DNA from: Phycisphaerae bacterium | Lineage (GTDB): Bacteria > Planctomycetota > Phycisphaerae > Phycisphaerales > SM1A02 | Assembly: GCA_002716385.1 (NCBI GenBank) | Contig: PBAX01000017.1 | Location: forward strand, 1-42,403 | Direction: 5' to 3' | DNA: 42,403 bases | Shown here: positions 17,697 through 26,669 of the stretch, piece after piece | Numbering within the stretch: position 1 is the first letter of the stretch | Layout: the number at the start of each line of letters is the position of its first letter | The notes under the pieces: generated by a model | Databases searched by the model: none | What the model saw: only the letters and a program-made list of their open reading frames with translations | What the model was told of the DNA's origin: nothing | Position numbers and translations under genes: made by a program

Positions 17697-19418
17697 TCAA
17701 CCGATGATCCGGCGTTTCTGCTGCATGTAGTCCCAGAGCACGAATCGATCCAGATCGTTGCCGGCGGTGAAGATCACCCGGCCACGCGTCACTTCGGCCA
17801 GCCGATGAGCGAAAGCGATGTCCTCCGAGTTCTGGCTCCAGCTGGGAACGAGGAAGAGATTGATGGTGATGTCGTCCTTGGCGCACAGATGAGCCTCACG
17901 CATCGTCGCCTCCTCGGTGAGCGGATCCGGTGGATAGAGCAGATAGAGCTGTTCATCCTCGAAGTGGGCGGTCGGCAGTCCGTCCGTGATCAGCATGATC
18001 TGCCGGTTGGGCGTGTCCTGACCGGCGAGCATCCGACGAGCGAGCACAAGCGACGACTGAATGTTCGTGAAATGCGGATGGATCATCATCTCTGAGACAT
18101 CCGGATTGGACATGTCCACTCGCAACCTCACGACCGGATCGTGGATGGTGACCGGCTTGGGCATCATCTCGGGCAGTTCGGAGACGTGCCGCAGCTTCGC
18201 GAAGCTGTACATCTCGATGAGCGAGAGATGATCCCCCGGATACTCCCGACGTATCAGACCATCGAGTGCCAACGCCATCTTCTTGCAGGCGACGTACTGA
18301 CCACCCGACCGCATGGAACCCGACATGTCCATGATGACCGCGGTGGCGGCCTTGGGGTTGTTGCGGGTCTCGTGGATCTCTATGTCGTCGCTGCCGACCG
18401 AGAAGGTCTGATCAATCGATCGACTGCGAATCGCGGCATTGGTAAGCGTCTGACTGATGTCCAGATGCACGGCGGAATCACCGAACTCGTAGGGCCGCGT
18501 CCGCTGGAGTTCGACGGCACCCTCCCCCACGACCGGCCCGTCATGTCGACCCGACCGCGAGGCCTCCAGCTCGCTGAAGATCTCGTCCAGGAGTTTGCCT
18601 TGAATGGTCCGCAGTGCCTGTGAACCGAGTTGATAGCCATCGGGCCCCTGCTCGAGTCCGGCCTGCTCGGCCTGCTCGCGAATCATGTCCTGAATCTGCT
18701 GCTGCATGCCCTGAAGTTCATCGACACTGGCTTCATCCACGAACGATCGCAGCGCCTCCATGTCGATGATGCCGATCCGGGCGTTCTGGCGAGCCTCGCG
18801 AAGCTGTTCGAGCAGGGCCTCGATCTGATCCAGCATCTCCTTGAGCTCGACCGCCTCTGCAGGCGTCACCGTCTCGGATCCGGTGAACAGGTACTTGGCA
18901 AGCAACTGCTCGATCTCCAGTCTGGTTCCCAGATTCGAGATCAAACGCATCAGTGGCGGACCAAGCGGACTCTGCTCACCACCGACCTGATACCAGAGGC
19001 TCTCCAATGCGGGAATCGAATCCATTCCAACGGCTCGATCGAAGACCTGTCTCATGAGATCGGTCGGCGGATCGATGGAGGCCACCGCTTCGACATACTC
19101 GTCCTGCGCATCGACCAGAGCCGGACTGGGATCGTAGGTCTCGAGAATCTTCCGCTTGCGATCCTCCAGCAACGCGATCAGGGAGTCGATGCTCGGACCC
19201 AGTCCGGAGATCTGGGAAGGATCTATCTCGATCGCGTTGGCAAGCTCCTCGTCGGTGAGCGAACGGTAGCTTCCGTAGTGCATGAGATGGTCCATCGCCG
19301 CATCCATGACGGCATCCGATGGCGGCGCCGTGGGCGATGGGAACTTCACCGGATCGAATCCGAGATAGCTGTGGATGATCCCACCCTGGTCTCGATGTGA
19401 TCCCGATTCAGATGACAT
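17697..19418 (-). CDS. VWA-domain protein partnered with MoxR-type ATPase
   Basis: A 573-residue protein with a long helical N-terminal region and a C-terminal von Willebrand A domain bearing an intact metal-ion site, IMDMSGSM (DxSxS), with LITDGLPTA as the later Asp site. VWA proteins of this kind pair with MoxR/BchI AAA+ ATPases to insert metals or activate enzyme complexes. The start ATG 19418 overlaps the end of the ATPase gene by 11 bp (ATGTCATCTGA), showing coupling. No signal peptide is visible, so it is cytoplasmic. The target complex is not identified. Confidence 0.86.
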   Translation of the reverse strand: MSSESGSHRDQGGIIHSYLGFDPVKFPSPTAPPSDAVMDAAMDHLMHYGSYRSLTDEELANAIEIDPSQISGLGPSIDSLIALLEDRKRKILETYDPSPALVDAQDEYVEAVASIDPPTDLMRQVFDRAVGMDSIPALESLWYQVGGEQSPLGPPLMRLISNLGTRLEIEQLLAKYLFTGSETVTPAEAVELKEMLDQIEALLEQLREARQNARIGIIDMEALRSFVDEASVDELQGMQQQIQDMIREQAEQAGLEQGPDGYQLGSQALRTIQGKLLDEIFSELEASRSGRHDGPVVGEGAVELQRTRPYEFGDSAVHLDISQTLTNAAIRSRSIDQTFSVGSDDIEIHETRNNPKAATAVIMDMSGSMRSGGQYVACKKMALALDGLIRREYPGDHLSLIEMYSFAKLRHVSELPEMMPKPVTIHDPVVRLRVDMSNPDVSEMMIHPHFTNIQSSLVLARRMLAGQDTPNRQIMLITDGLPTAHFEDEQLYLLYPPDPLTEEATMREAHLCAKDDITINLFLVPSWSQNSEDIAFAHRLAEVTRGRVIFTAGNDLDRFVLWDYMQQKRRIIG

Positions 19419-20859
19419 ACTCGAGCCGTCCGTGACGTTCGCCTCGGCTGATCCGATCGGTCGACCACAATCCGGCGAGGATGAATTCGACGCAGCTGGC
19501 ACGAACCGCAGGATCATCGGCCGCATTGATCTCGAACGCCTTGTCCCAGGCGGGCGGCACACGCTTGAGCAGTTCCATGTAGTGGTCGCTGGGAAGCATG
19601 TCCCCCACCTCGACTCTCACCCCCTGCGCGAAGATCTCGGCGATCTCGCCCAGGCCATGGGCATCGACGTATTCCTCGAAGACCACCGAGATGGCCTTGG
19701 CCAGAATGGCGTCGAGCACCTGGGCTTCGGTCATCTGGTGCGTGCCCATCATGTCCAGTTCGAGCTTGCCGATGGCGGAACCATGGAAGTGAGCCAGATC
19801 GCTTATCCGCGGAACAGCCGGCGTCGGCTCGCCCTTGCCGCTGAGCAGAATCGCCCGCCTTCTGGCACTGGCGATCATGGTCTTGTAGTTGGCGATGCTG
19901 AATCTGGCCGACACACCAGAGGCCTGATCGACCCATTTGCTCCGACGTGCTTCGATCGCCATCTGCTCGACGATCTCCGCCATGAACCGTGGCACCAGCA
20001 CGGGATGTTCGTCCTCGAGTTCACGCACGCCATCCTCGGCCGCCTGCGAGCGGGTGATCTGGATTCCCAGATCACGATCCTGCGGATAGTGCGTGACGAC
20101 GGTCGTACCGATTCGGTCCTTCAACTGGGGTATGACCTTGCCTGACCTGTTGTAGGTCGAAGGGTTGGCGCTGAAGAGCACGCAGACATCCAGATCGAAC
20201 GAGACCGGATACCCACGGATCTGGACATCGCGTTCCTCGAGAATGTTGAAGAGGCCCACCTGAACGAGATCGTCGAGGTCGGGAAGCTCGTTCATGGCGA
20301 AGAGACCACGATGCATGCGGGGAATCAGACCGAAGCTCAACGCCTCCTCGGTGTTCAGGCTGGCTCCTGCGGAGAGGATCTTGGCCGGATCGATCTCGCC
20401 GATGAGATCCGCGAACTTGGTGCCGGGCGCCAGTCGCTCGGCGTATCGATCGTCCCGGTGCCACCAGGCGATGGGGATGTCGGTAGGATCCGTGTTCTTC
20501 ACGAGCATTCGACCTTCTCGAGTGATCGGCGCCGTGGGATCCTCGTGAACCGGACATTTGGGAATATCCAGATAGGGTGTCCACTCGTCGAGAAAGCGAA
20601 CCATCAGTCTCATCAATCGACTCTTGGCCTGCCCCTTCTCACCGAGAAACAGCATGTCGTGACCCGCGAGAATGCCGTTGATGATCTCCGGCACGACCGA
20701 ATGCTCGTAGCCGAGAACTCCAGGAAAGAGCACGTCGCCGGTCTTCATGGCCTGAACCAGATTGTCCCTCAGTTCCTGCTTGACGGAACGGGAGGTCCAA
20801 CCGGATTCAATGAGTTGAGCGAGGTTGGTCGGTCTGGCTGATGTCATCGTGGTACTCAT
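19408..20859 (-). CDS. MoxR/BchI-type AAA+ ATPase
   Basis: A 483-residue ATPase related to magnesium-chelatase subunit I. Walker A is [12 protein letters not shown], the Walker B region [14 protein letters not shown], and sensor 1 is [11 protein letters not shown], followed by a polar C-terminal lid. The Walker B acidic pair reads Asn-Glu rather than Asp-Glu, unusual but seen in some BchI-like proteins. ATG 20859 has GGAG nine bases upstream; longer upstream frames lack a ribosome site. It lies first in the three-gene run with the VWA and SRPBCC genes and probably powers a chaperone or maturation step. Confidence 0.88.
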   Translation of the reverse strand: MSTTMTSARPTNLAQLIESGWTSRSVKQELRDNLVQAMKTGDVLFPGVLGYEHSVVPEIINGILAGHDMLFLGEKGQAKSRLMRLMVRFLDEWTPYLDIPKCPVHEDPTAPITREGRMLVKNTDPTDIPIAWWHRDDRYAERLAPGTKFADLIGEIDPAKILSAGASLNTEEALSFGLIPRMHRGLFAMNELPDLDDLVQVGLFNILEERDVQIRGYPVSFDLDVCVLFSANPSTYNRSGKVIPQLKDRIGTTVVTHYPQDRDLGIQITRSQAAEDGVRELEDEHPVLVPRFMAEIVEQMAIEARRSKWVDQASGVSARFSIANYKTMIASARRRAILLSGKGEPTPAVPRISDLAHFHGSAIGKLELDMMGTHQMTEAQVLDAILAKAISVVFEEYVDAHGLGEIAEIFAQGVRVEVGDMLPSDHYMELLKRVPPAWDKAFEINAADDPAVRASCVEFILAGLWSTDRISRGERHGRLEYVI

Positions 20860-20961
20860 CAGGAAGGTCTCCGGGGGATGATGCGACATGGTAGGAACAC
20901 CGCTCCGCTCAGGCGGGCACATTTCCATGTCCTGCGATACTTCTTGGATTCCCAGAGCCCC

Positions 20962-22194
20962 TCAGCCCCCGACCATTAGACCTTCGGCGGCTTCGACTCC
21001 ACTGAGGACCGCCTGTTCGATGGATGGATCGCCTGTCCAGTCCCCCGCCACGGAGACGCCTTCGGGAAGCCCATGCTTCAATTCGGACAGGTCGCCAGCG
21101 GGCAGCGCATCCGGAACAAACGTGGTCGCGATGTGGCTCCATTGACTGGAATCCAAGCCCATCACCACCCCGGCTTCCTTTCGGACAGCCTCCAGATCGA
21201 TCTGCGAAGAACGGCCATCTCCGGGTTTGAGGCTCACGAGCACCGACTGCCATCCATCCTCGACATATCCCGGAGCGACACTGCTCGGGCTGCAGACGAG
21301 ATTGACCTGCCCGGCTCCACTTCCGTTGAGATGAATCAAGGGGGACATCGAACCCGAGGCCCGTGTCCTGAAATGAACGGCTGTGGTACCGCTCCAGCCC
21401 GCCGAAGCCACCGATGACTCCATGCACAGCAGCTTCGCGGTTACATCCCAGGGAACCGCCAGGACGACATGAGTGGCCTCAAGATGCGAACCGTCCGCAA
21501 GCACCACTCCCCTTCCGACATCCAGTGAATCCACGTGGCGTTCGAACTCGATGCAATCACGAACAGGCGTCGCCATCGCTTCCGCCAGTTGCTGCATGCT
21601 CGAAGCTGGAAGCTCCGCATGACCGGTCGCGAACCGGTCGAGCGTCTTCAGGAAACGATCAGCCGGTACGCAGAGCGACTCGTCCAGAAAGACACCACCG
21701 AAGAAGGGACGAAGAAACGACTCGATGAAGTGTTCACGGAAACCCGCTCGGCGGATCACATCCATCGCGGTTCCAGATTGAGCGACGCCCCGCCTCAGGG
21801 ATCGTGCCCATCGCCGACAACGTGCCGCACCACGAAGATCGCGCCAACCGACCAGCCCTCGACGGATGGGATCGAACACAGAGAGCGGCGAACGCTTGGG
21901 GTCGATCACCCGAACATGGACGTCACCATTCCAGACCACTGCCCCATCGATGAACGAATGTCTCTCGACTCGCCCCCGCGGGACAAGTGATTCCAGACAG
22001 GCATAGTTCGACATTGACACCTGGAATCCGAGATCACACCACATGCCGTCGATCAGCTGGCTGCCCAGTCTGCCACCGACCCGATCACCCGATTCGATCA
22101 CGCGTATCCGCTTGCCTGCTGCCGCCAGTGTTCGGGCACAGGCCAGACCGGCCATGCCGGCGCCGACGATCAGAATGGTGTCCTTGGAAGTCAT
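20962..22194 (-). CDS. FAD-dependent amine oxidase/phytoene desaturase-like protein
   Basis: A 410-residue protein with the dinucleotide motif ILIVGAGMAGLACARTLAAAGKRIRVIESGDRVGGRL at its start (FAD-binding Rossmann plus the GGR motif) and SVAGDWTGDPSIEQAVLSGVEAAEG at the end, the conserved FAD C-terminal contact. This is the flavin monoamine oxidase/protoporphyrinogen oxidase/carotenoid desaturase superfamily; the substrate cannot be read. ATG 22194 is preceded by AGG at 8-9 bases. It lies upstream of the MoxR cluster with a 102-bp gap. Confidence 0.85.
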   Translation of the reverse strand: MTSKDTILIVGAGMAGLACARTLAAAGKRIRVIESGDRVGGRLGSQLIDGMWCDLGFQVSMSNYACLESLVPRGRVERHSFIDGAVVWNGDVHVRVIDPKRSPLSVFDPIRRGLVGWRDLRGAARCRRWARSLRRGVAQSGTAMDVIRRAGFREHFIESFLRPFFGGVFLDESLCVPADRFLKTLDRFATGHAELPASSMQQLAEAMATPVRDCIEFERHVDSLDVGRGVVLADGSHLEATHVVLAVPWDVTAKLLCMESSVASAGWSGTTAVHFRTRASGSMSPLIHLNGSGAGQVNLVCSPSSVAPGYVEDGWQSVLVSLKPGDGRSSQIDLEAVRKEAGVVMGLDSSQWSHIATTFVPDALPAGDLSELKHGLPEGVSVAGDWTGDPSIEQAVLSGVEAAEGLMVGG

Positions 22195-22267
22195 CTAAAA
22201 CCTGTATGGCAATGGGCAGCGAAGCATCGAGTTGAAGGATAGCCGGGTCCCGCGAGTCAGAACGGAA

Positions 22268-23383
22268 TCATTCGGTGGATGGCCGTGGATTCAGGCATCC
22301 GTATTCCTCGAGTTCCGAGCGGGTCATCCAGTGAACCTCGTCGGCCGAAGCCGAACTGAGGGTGAACCAGTAGAACTTCTCCGGAATCCCCATCTCCTCG
22401 TAGAACTCGAGATAGGGCTCATGCTCCTCGTGATCACGTGGCAGCTCATCACCATCTTTGCCCATCCAGCTCCAGGTGTGCACGCCGATCATCGCGCGTT
22501 CTCCACAGGTCCTGTAGCGACCGGACAGGAAGAGATCGGTGCCTCCCGAAGCCACCATCCCTCCTCTTGGGACATGGGTGTCGAGCCCCTGTCGACGGAT
22601 GTATCGACAGGCCCTGATGTTGGCCTCGTCGTCGAGTGAACCACTGATGTACATCAACTCGATCGTTCGAACCTCCGGATGTTCGAATATGAGCCTGAGC
22701 ACATCCGCCGGGAAGCGGCTCGTCAGGACACCCTCGACACGCGCAGTATCACCCTCTATCTCGAAGGTCGCTTCCTTGTTGTCCGCTCGGTAGGCGCGAA
22801 ACGCCTCCTTCCGGGTCACCCGTTCGTTGAGGTTGAAGTCCATCTCTACGATGTAGAGCCAGTCGGAACCGGCCTCGTCCGAAGTGATGGAATTCGAATT
22901 GTCACGGTCCAGCCTATAGAACAGTGCACTGACCTCCTCCTGTATCTCCTCCTCGTCGTAGAAGAGAGGCTCGAAATCCTCCGCCGCCAGCATCTCCTCG
23001 GGCGTGATGAAGCCGTCCTCATCCACATCGATCATTTCCAGGTATTCAAGCAGCTCCTCATCCATCTCACGCCGGGAGAGCTTCCCGTCGCCGTTCATGT
23101 CGAGATCCTCGAAGAGGCGAGCTATGTCGTCCTCCTCGTCCTGCTCCCATTGCGCCATCAATTCCATGACCGCTTCAGCAGTCAATTCCTGATCACCGAG
23201 CTCCTCCTGAATGACCATGAGCGCATCCATGGATTCATAGGGATCGAGCACACCATCACCATTCGTGTCGAGCAGATCGACTGTCGGCAGGATCAGCGGT
23301 TCCTCTTCGGCATGAAGGCTCCCGGAAGAATGAGGAACAAAACACAGGGCGACTGACAACGGCAAGAGCATCTGATACTTCAT
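22268..23383 (-). CDS. Secreted EF-hand protein with ClpP/crotonase-like C-terminal domain
   Basis: A 371-residue protein. After a signal peptide (cleavage about residue 25) come EF-hand loops at residues 39-50, 95-106, 119-130 and 159-170 (DTNGDGVLDPYE, DMNGDGKLSRRE, DVDEDGFITPEE, a DRDNSNS type) and a degenerate fifth at 182-193. The last 160 residues (EGVLTSRFPADV..., GLDTHVPRGGMVASGGTDLFL, RAMIGVHTWSW) resemble the periplasmic ClpP/crotonase-fold group (COG3904-like), where the Ser of the VAS stretch (Ser279) sits at the nucleophile position. A calcium-controlled secreted hydrolase is an inference. The gene is in the same minus-strand run as its neighbours. Confidence 0.7.
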   Translation of the reverse strand: MKYQMLLPLSVALCFVPHSSGSLHAEEEPLILPTVDLLDTNGDGVLDPYESMDALMVIQEELGDQELTAEAVMELMAQWEQDEEDDIARLFEDLDMNGDGKLSRREMDEELLEYLEMIDVDEDGFITPEEMLAAEDFEPLFYDEEEIQEEVSALFYRLDRDNSNSITSDEAGSDWLYIVEMDFNLNERVTRKEAFRAYRADNKEATFEIEGDTARVEGVLTSRFPADVLRLIFEHPEVRTIELMYISGSLDDEANIRACRYIRRQGLDTHVPRGGMVASGGTDLFLSGRYRTCGERAMIGVHTWSWMGKDGDELPRDHEEHEPYLEFYEEMGIPEKFYWFTLSSASADEVHWMTRSELEEYGCLNPRPSTE

Positions 23384-23405
23384 GCACGGAGCATATCAGG
23401 CCCGA

Positions 23406-24299
23406 TCAGCGAACCGGATAGTCGAACTGCAACGGGCGGTCGAGCTGGTGATACCGCGGATCGTCCATGGCTTCCTTGATTTCCCGCCCGAGTCTCGATT
23501 CCAGCTCGACACGATCCTCGGGAAAGCCGATTCCATACCAGCCGGGTTCCATTCCGGCACGCAACACGACGACCTGCTGATAGAACTCGACCACATCACA
23601 ACTGGGATCGCTGCAGTCACCGCCATATTCGGCTGGCCTGCCGGGACAGTCGTTCTCGGGATGCTGCCAGAAATCGCATTGGGCCCGCATCGTCTCGCGG
23701 GCGATGACCGAATCCCATCCATCGACACCGAAGATCTCCGGGTAGACCTCGCTGAATCCGAACTGGGTCATGAAGTGATGGATCTCCTCGACCATCACCG
23801 CCCGAGCTCGTTCATCAGGCTCGCTCCCACGGACATCCATCCACCACTCCGGAATGATGATGTCGTAGCCGAGTACCCGCTCGAGCCGGGGCAGCTGTGA
23901 TTCCTCCCATTGTTCCTCATCCATCGGCATCGCCAGCCAGCACGTTTCATGACGGGCGAGAACGGCCGCCACCCGTGGATCGTCGACCACACCATCCATG
24001 TCCTGATCCATCATCTCGGCGAGAATGGCCGCCGCCTGCTTCACATGCGCCGGGGGCATGTCCTCATCAGCTGCCAGAAGAACCCCGAACGGCATGGATA
24101 CCTGCGTGAATCCGACCTGCTTCAAGGTCTCCCGCTGACGATTCGTCAAGGACCAACACGGATCATCCGGATCGGACACGTGGACGGCGATCTCCTCGCC
24201 ACCGCTGAGTGGAACGCTGTTGGTTGTCCGGCATCCGGACACCACCAGAACACACATCATCGAGAACATGATGAGCAGACTCTTGAGGGATGGATGCAT
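23406..24299 (-). CDS. Lipoprotein, possible metal-binding, unknown family
   Basis: A 297-residue product with signal and lipobox VVSGC (Cys23). One calcium-loop-like stretch DQDMDGVVDD (98-107) and a histidine pair in VEEIHHFMTQFGFS (171-182) are visible, and the C-terminal half has several Cys (CDFWQHPENDC..., CSDPSC). The combination suggests an exported metal-dependent protein, possibly a hydrolase; the HHxxx arrangement is not the classic HExxH. It is followed 22 bp on by the EF-hand gene and preceded by a membrane-protein gene 18 bp away, so the three are probably one operon. Confidence 0.6.
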   Translation of the reverse strand: MHPSLKSLLIMFSMMCVLVVSGCRTTNSVPLSGGEEIAVHVSDPDDPCWSLTNRQRETLKQVGFTQVSMPFGVLLAADEDMPPAHVKQAAAILAEMMDQDMDGVVDDPRVAAVLARHETCWLAMPMDEEQWEESQLPRLERVLGYDIIIPEWWMDVRGSEPDERARAVMVEEIHHFMTQFGFSEVYPEIFGVDGWDSVIARETMRAQCDFWQHPENDCPGRPAEYGGDCSDPSCDVVEFYQQVVVLRAGMEPGWYGIGFPEDRVELESRLGREIKEAMDDPRYHQLDRPLQFDYPVR

Positions 24300-24317
24300 G
24301 ATGTCTGCCCGAATCGT

Positions 24318-25055
24318 CTACAGAGGTCGAATGCGAACTTGCGAATCCGCCAGTGGATGCTCGAGGGCCTCGCGGATGAGACGATTGATGCGGTTTTCAT
24401 CCAGATCGACCGGCGCGGAGACGATGATCACCAGCCGTCGCTTCTCGTCGAAGGCCGCATTGACAACCTTCAGCTTGCTGTTTCGTATTCGCTCGAGGAT
24501 CGCATCGCTCTCGGTCTCGAGAACCTCGTGGATGTCCTTGGCGGCGGCGGTGATACGGACGCGATAGGCCTGGGACTTGTCGATGAACCAGATCAGCAGC
24601 CAGCCGATGATCGTCACGAAGACCGCCAGAGCAAGCTCGGACATCCCGCAGGCAAGCCCGATGATGACGACCAGTATGGCCTTGAAGTTCAGTTCCTCGT
24701 CCCGGAGATTGGTCCTGAATCGGATCAGGCCACCGATACCGAAGATCACCAGTGCCATCGCCGGCTGTGCCATGACGATCTCGGCGACCGTTGCCCCGAT
24801 GAGGCCGAGCAGCAGAAGGACACGCTGACCGCCTAGCAGTCGATCCGCGTTGGCCGTGGAAAGGCTTCGAGGATGCCAGGCGATGACGGCCGACAAGCCG
24901 ATCGCGAACACGTACCCGAGCACCAACGCCGCAATGAACCACGGCATCGTGAATTCCGCCAGAGGCGACATGAGGCGATCGGGTCCCGCCTCGGGAAGCG
25001 GACTACCCTGGCCGGAAAGCAGATCCGTGACGGAATTGTGAGCCAACAGCAACAT
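24318..25055 (-). CDS. DUF4956/MgtC-like membrane protein
   Basis: A 245-residue protein with about four or five hydrophobic segments: PWFIAALVLGYVFAIGL, VLLLLGLIGATVAEIVM, ALVIFGIGGLIRFRTNLRD, FKAILVVIIGLACGM and ALAVFVTIIGWLLIWF. A cytoplasmic C-terminal domain of about 80 residues follows. GGLIRFRTN is like the SIVRFRTPI signature of DUF4956/MgtC-type proteins. The substrate and role are unknown. ATG 25055 is taken with GGGG about six bases upstream; a downstream Met at about 24972 is an alternative. Its start lies only 26 bp from the divergent lipoprotein start. Confidence 0.62.
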   Translation of the reverse strand: MLLLAHNSVTDLLSGQGSPLPEAGPDRLMSPLAEFTMPWFIAALVLGYVFAIGLSAVIAWHPRSLSTANADRLLGGQRVLLLLGLIGATVAEIVMAQPAMALVIFGIGGLIRFRTNLRDEELNFKAILVVIIGLACGMSELALAVFVTIIGWLLIWFIDKSQAYRVRITAAAKDIHEVLETESDAILERIRNSKLKVVNAAFDEKRRLVIIVSAPVDLDENRINRLIREALEHPLADSQVRIRPL

Positions 25056-25081
25056 CTGGCCCCAGCATACAATCAAAGACC

Positions 25082-26110
25082 ATGCTCCTGCGGTTTCTCA
25101 TCATGGCCATTTTCATCCTCCTTGGAAGCTGCAAGGAGGGCTGGGACTCCGACGCGGTTTCGAAAGCCGCGAAGGCCACGGAGAAGACCACTCGGTGGTA
25201 CCTCGATCTCCATGGTGGAACCAAGATGCCGACGACAAACAACGTGGTTGGACTGACTTCGGATGGCGAAGCCACCGTGATCGTTCCCATCAAGAGCACC
25301 TTCCCGGAAGGCTTCAGGATGATGAAGCCCAGAGCGATGGTCCTGCTCGATGATGGGAGACTTCTCCTGACGTCGAGTCAGCAGAACCGTTCCGGGCTTT
25401 TCCTCTTTGGATTGCCCAACTGGCAAGGGAGCCGCGCGTTTCTCGAAGCCTTCGCCCTCGAAACCACCGACAACCCCCTCCTCTCCCATCCATACGGCAT
25501 GACGATGGGTCCGGACGGCTCGATCTACGTCAGTTGCCAGGACTCGTCCGCGGTGCTTCGCTACAGCCATCCATCCGGGAAGAACGCCGGCGAACCGATG
25601 ACCGCATGGTCCAAGGTAGGCACCGCCTGCTGGATACCCCCGCACAAGCACCACAAGCACGGGCTGCATGCCCCAAGAGGTCTCGCATTCGGATGGGATG
25701 GACATCTGTACGTCTCGGATCGCGACAAGGGCGTGTCAGCGTGGGATCAGGAAGGCAAGTTCGTTCGGATGGTCGCCGACAAGGACTCGGGACTGGTCAA
25801 GCCGATCCAGATCCTCTTCGACGATGAACAGAGGCTCTTCATCGGTGATCGCGGCGCCCACACGGTCTGGATCATCGAGGGACCCGACAGCAAGCCGCGT
25901 CGATTCATACCCGAAGACACACATCAACCGAAGCTGCCTTCCGCTTTGGCCGTCGATGGCAAGTGGCTGTATGTGGGAGACAGGGATCGACGGGAGATCC
26001 GGCGATTCCGGCTCTCCGATGGAAAACCGGACGAGAAGGTCTGGCTCAAGGATCTTCCCGACAGCCCCGAGTTCCTGCTGAACATCAAACCACATGGTGA
26101 AGATGAATGA
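25082..26110 (+). CDS. Lipoprotein with NHL-like beta-propeller
   Basis: A 342-residue protein with signal and lipobox ILLGSC, then repeated blades of the form HPYGMTMGPDGSIYVSCQDSSAV, APRGLAFGWDGHLYVSDRDKG and KPIQILFDDEQRLFIGDRG, spaced about 45-70 residues: an NHL/six-bladed propeller. A His-rich HKHHKHG loop lies near residue 195 and may bind metal. It precedes the peroxiredoxin gene by 61 bp. ATG 25106 would also keep the signal peptide, so the start is uncertain. Confidence 0.72.
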   Translation: MLLRFLIMAIFILLGSCKEGWDSDAVSKAAKATEKTTRWYLDLHGGTKMPTTNNVVGLTSDGEATVIVPIKSTFPEGFRMMKPRAMVLLDDGRLLLTSSQQNRSGLFLFGLPNWQGSRAFLEAFALETTDNPLLSHPYGMTMGPDGSIYVSCQDSSAVLRYSHPSGKNAGEPMTAWSKVGTACWIPPHKHHKHGLHAPRGLAFGWDGHLYVSDRDKGVSAWDQEGKFVRMVADKDSGLVKPIQILFDDEQRLFIGDRGAHTVWIIEGPDSKPRRFIPEDTHQPKLPSALAVDGKWLYVGDRDRREIRRFRLSDGKPDEKVWLKDLPDSPEFLLNIKPHGEDE

Positions 26111-26171
26111 TGATTCATCACCGGCCGCCCGACCCGTGCCTATGATGACCGACATTCAACAGGAGATTGAC

Positions 26172-26633
26172 ATGATCGAAGTCGGCAAGAAGGCACCAGC
26201 CTTCAATCTCAAGGATCAGGACGGCACAAGCCATCGTCTCAGCAGCTACGCAGGCAAGACCGTGGTGCTCTACTTCTATCCCAAGGACGACACCTCCGGC
26301 TGCACCAAGCAGGCCTGCCAGTTCAGGGACGATCTTCCCAAGTTCAAGAAGTCAAAGGCCGTGATCCTCGGCGTCTCACCGCAGGACGTCGACAGCAAGG
26401 CCAAGTTCGCCGGAAAGCACGACCTGAACTTCCCGATACTCGCTGATCACGAAGCCAAGATCTGCGAGAAGTACGGGGTATGGCAGGAGAAGTCCATGTA
26501 TGGACGCAAGTACATGGGTGTCGTACGGACGACCTATCTGATCGGCCCCGACGGCAAGGTCAAGCAACGTTGGGACAAGGTCAAGGTTCCCGGCCATGCC
26601 GAAGAGGTGCTCGAGGCGGTCAAGTCCATCTGA
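26172..26633 (+). CDS. BCP-type thioredoxin-dependent peroxiredoxin
   Basis: A 153-residue peroxiredoxin of the Bcp/PrxQ class that reduces hydroperoxides. It shows the opening GKKAPAFNLKDQDGTS, the active site FYPKDDTSGCTKQACQFRD with peroxidatic Cys and, five residues on, the resolving Cys (1-Cys/2-Cys BCP form), and the conserved WQEKSMYGRKYMG and RTTYLIGPDGK. ATG 26172 is chosen for AGGAG seven bases upstream. It follows the propeller lipoprotein, probably in one transcript. Confidence 0.94.
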   Translation: MIEVGKKAPAFNLKDQDGTSHRLSSYAGKTVVLYFYPKDDTSGCTKQACQFRDDLPKFKKSKAVILGVSPQDVDSKAKFAGKHDLNFPILADHEAKICEKYGVWQEKSMYGRKYMGVVRTTYLIGPDGKVKQRWDKVKVPGHAEEVLEAVKSI

Positions 26634-26669
26634 ATCGAATCGTCTTCGCCGTGCTATCGAACAATGATG

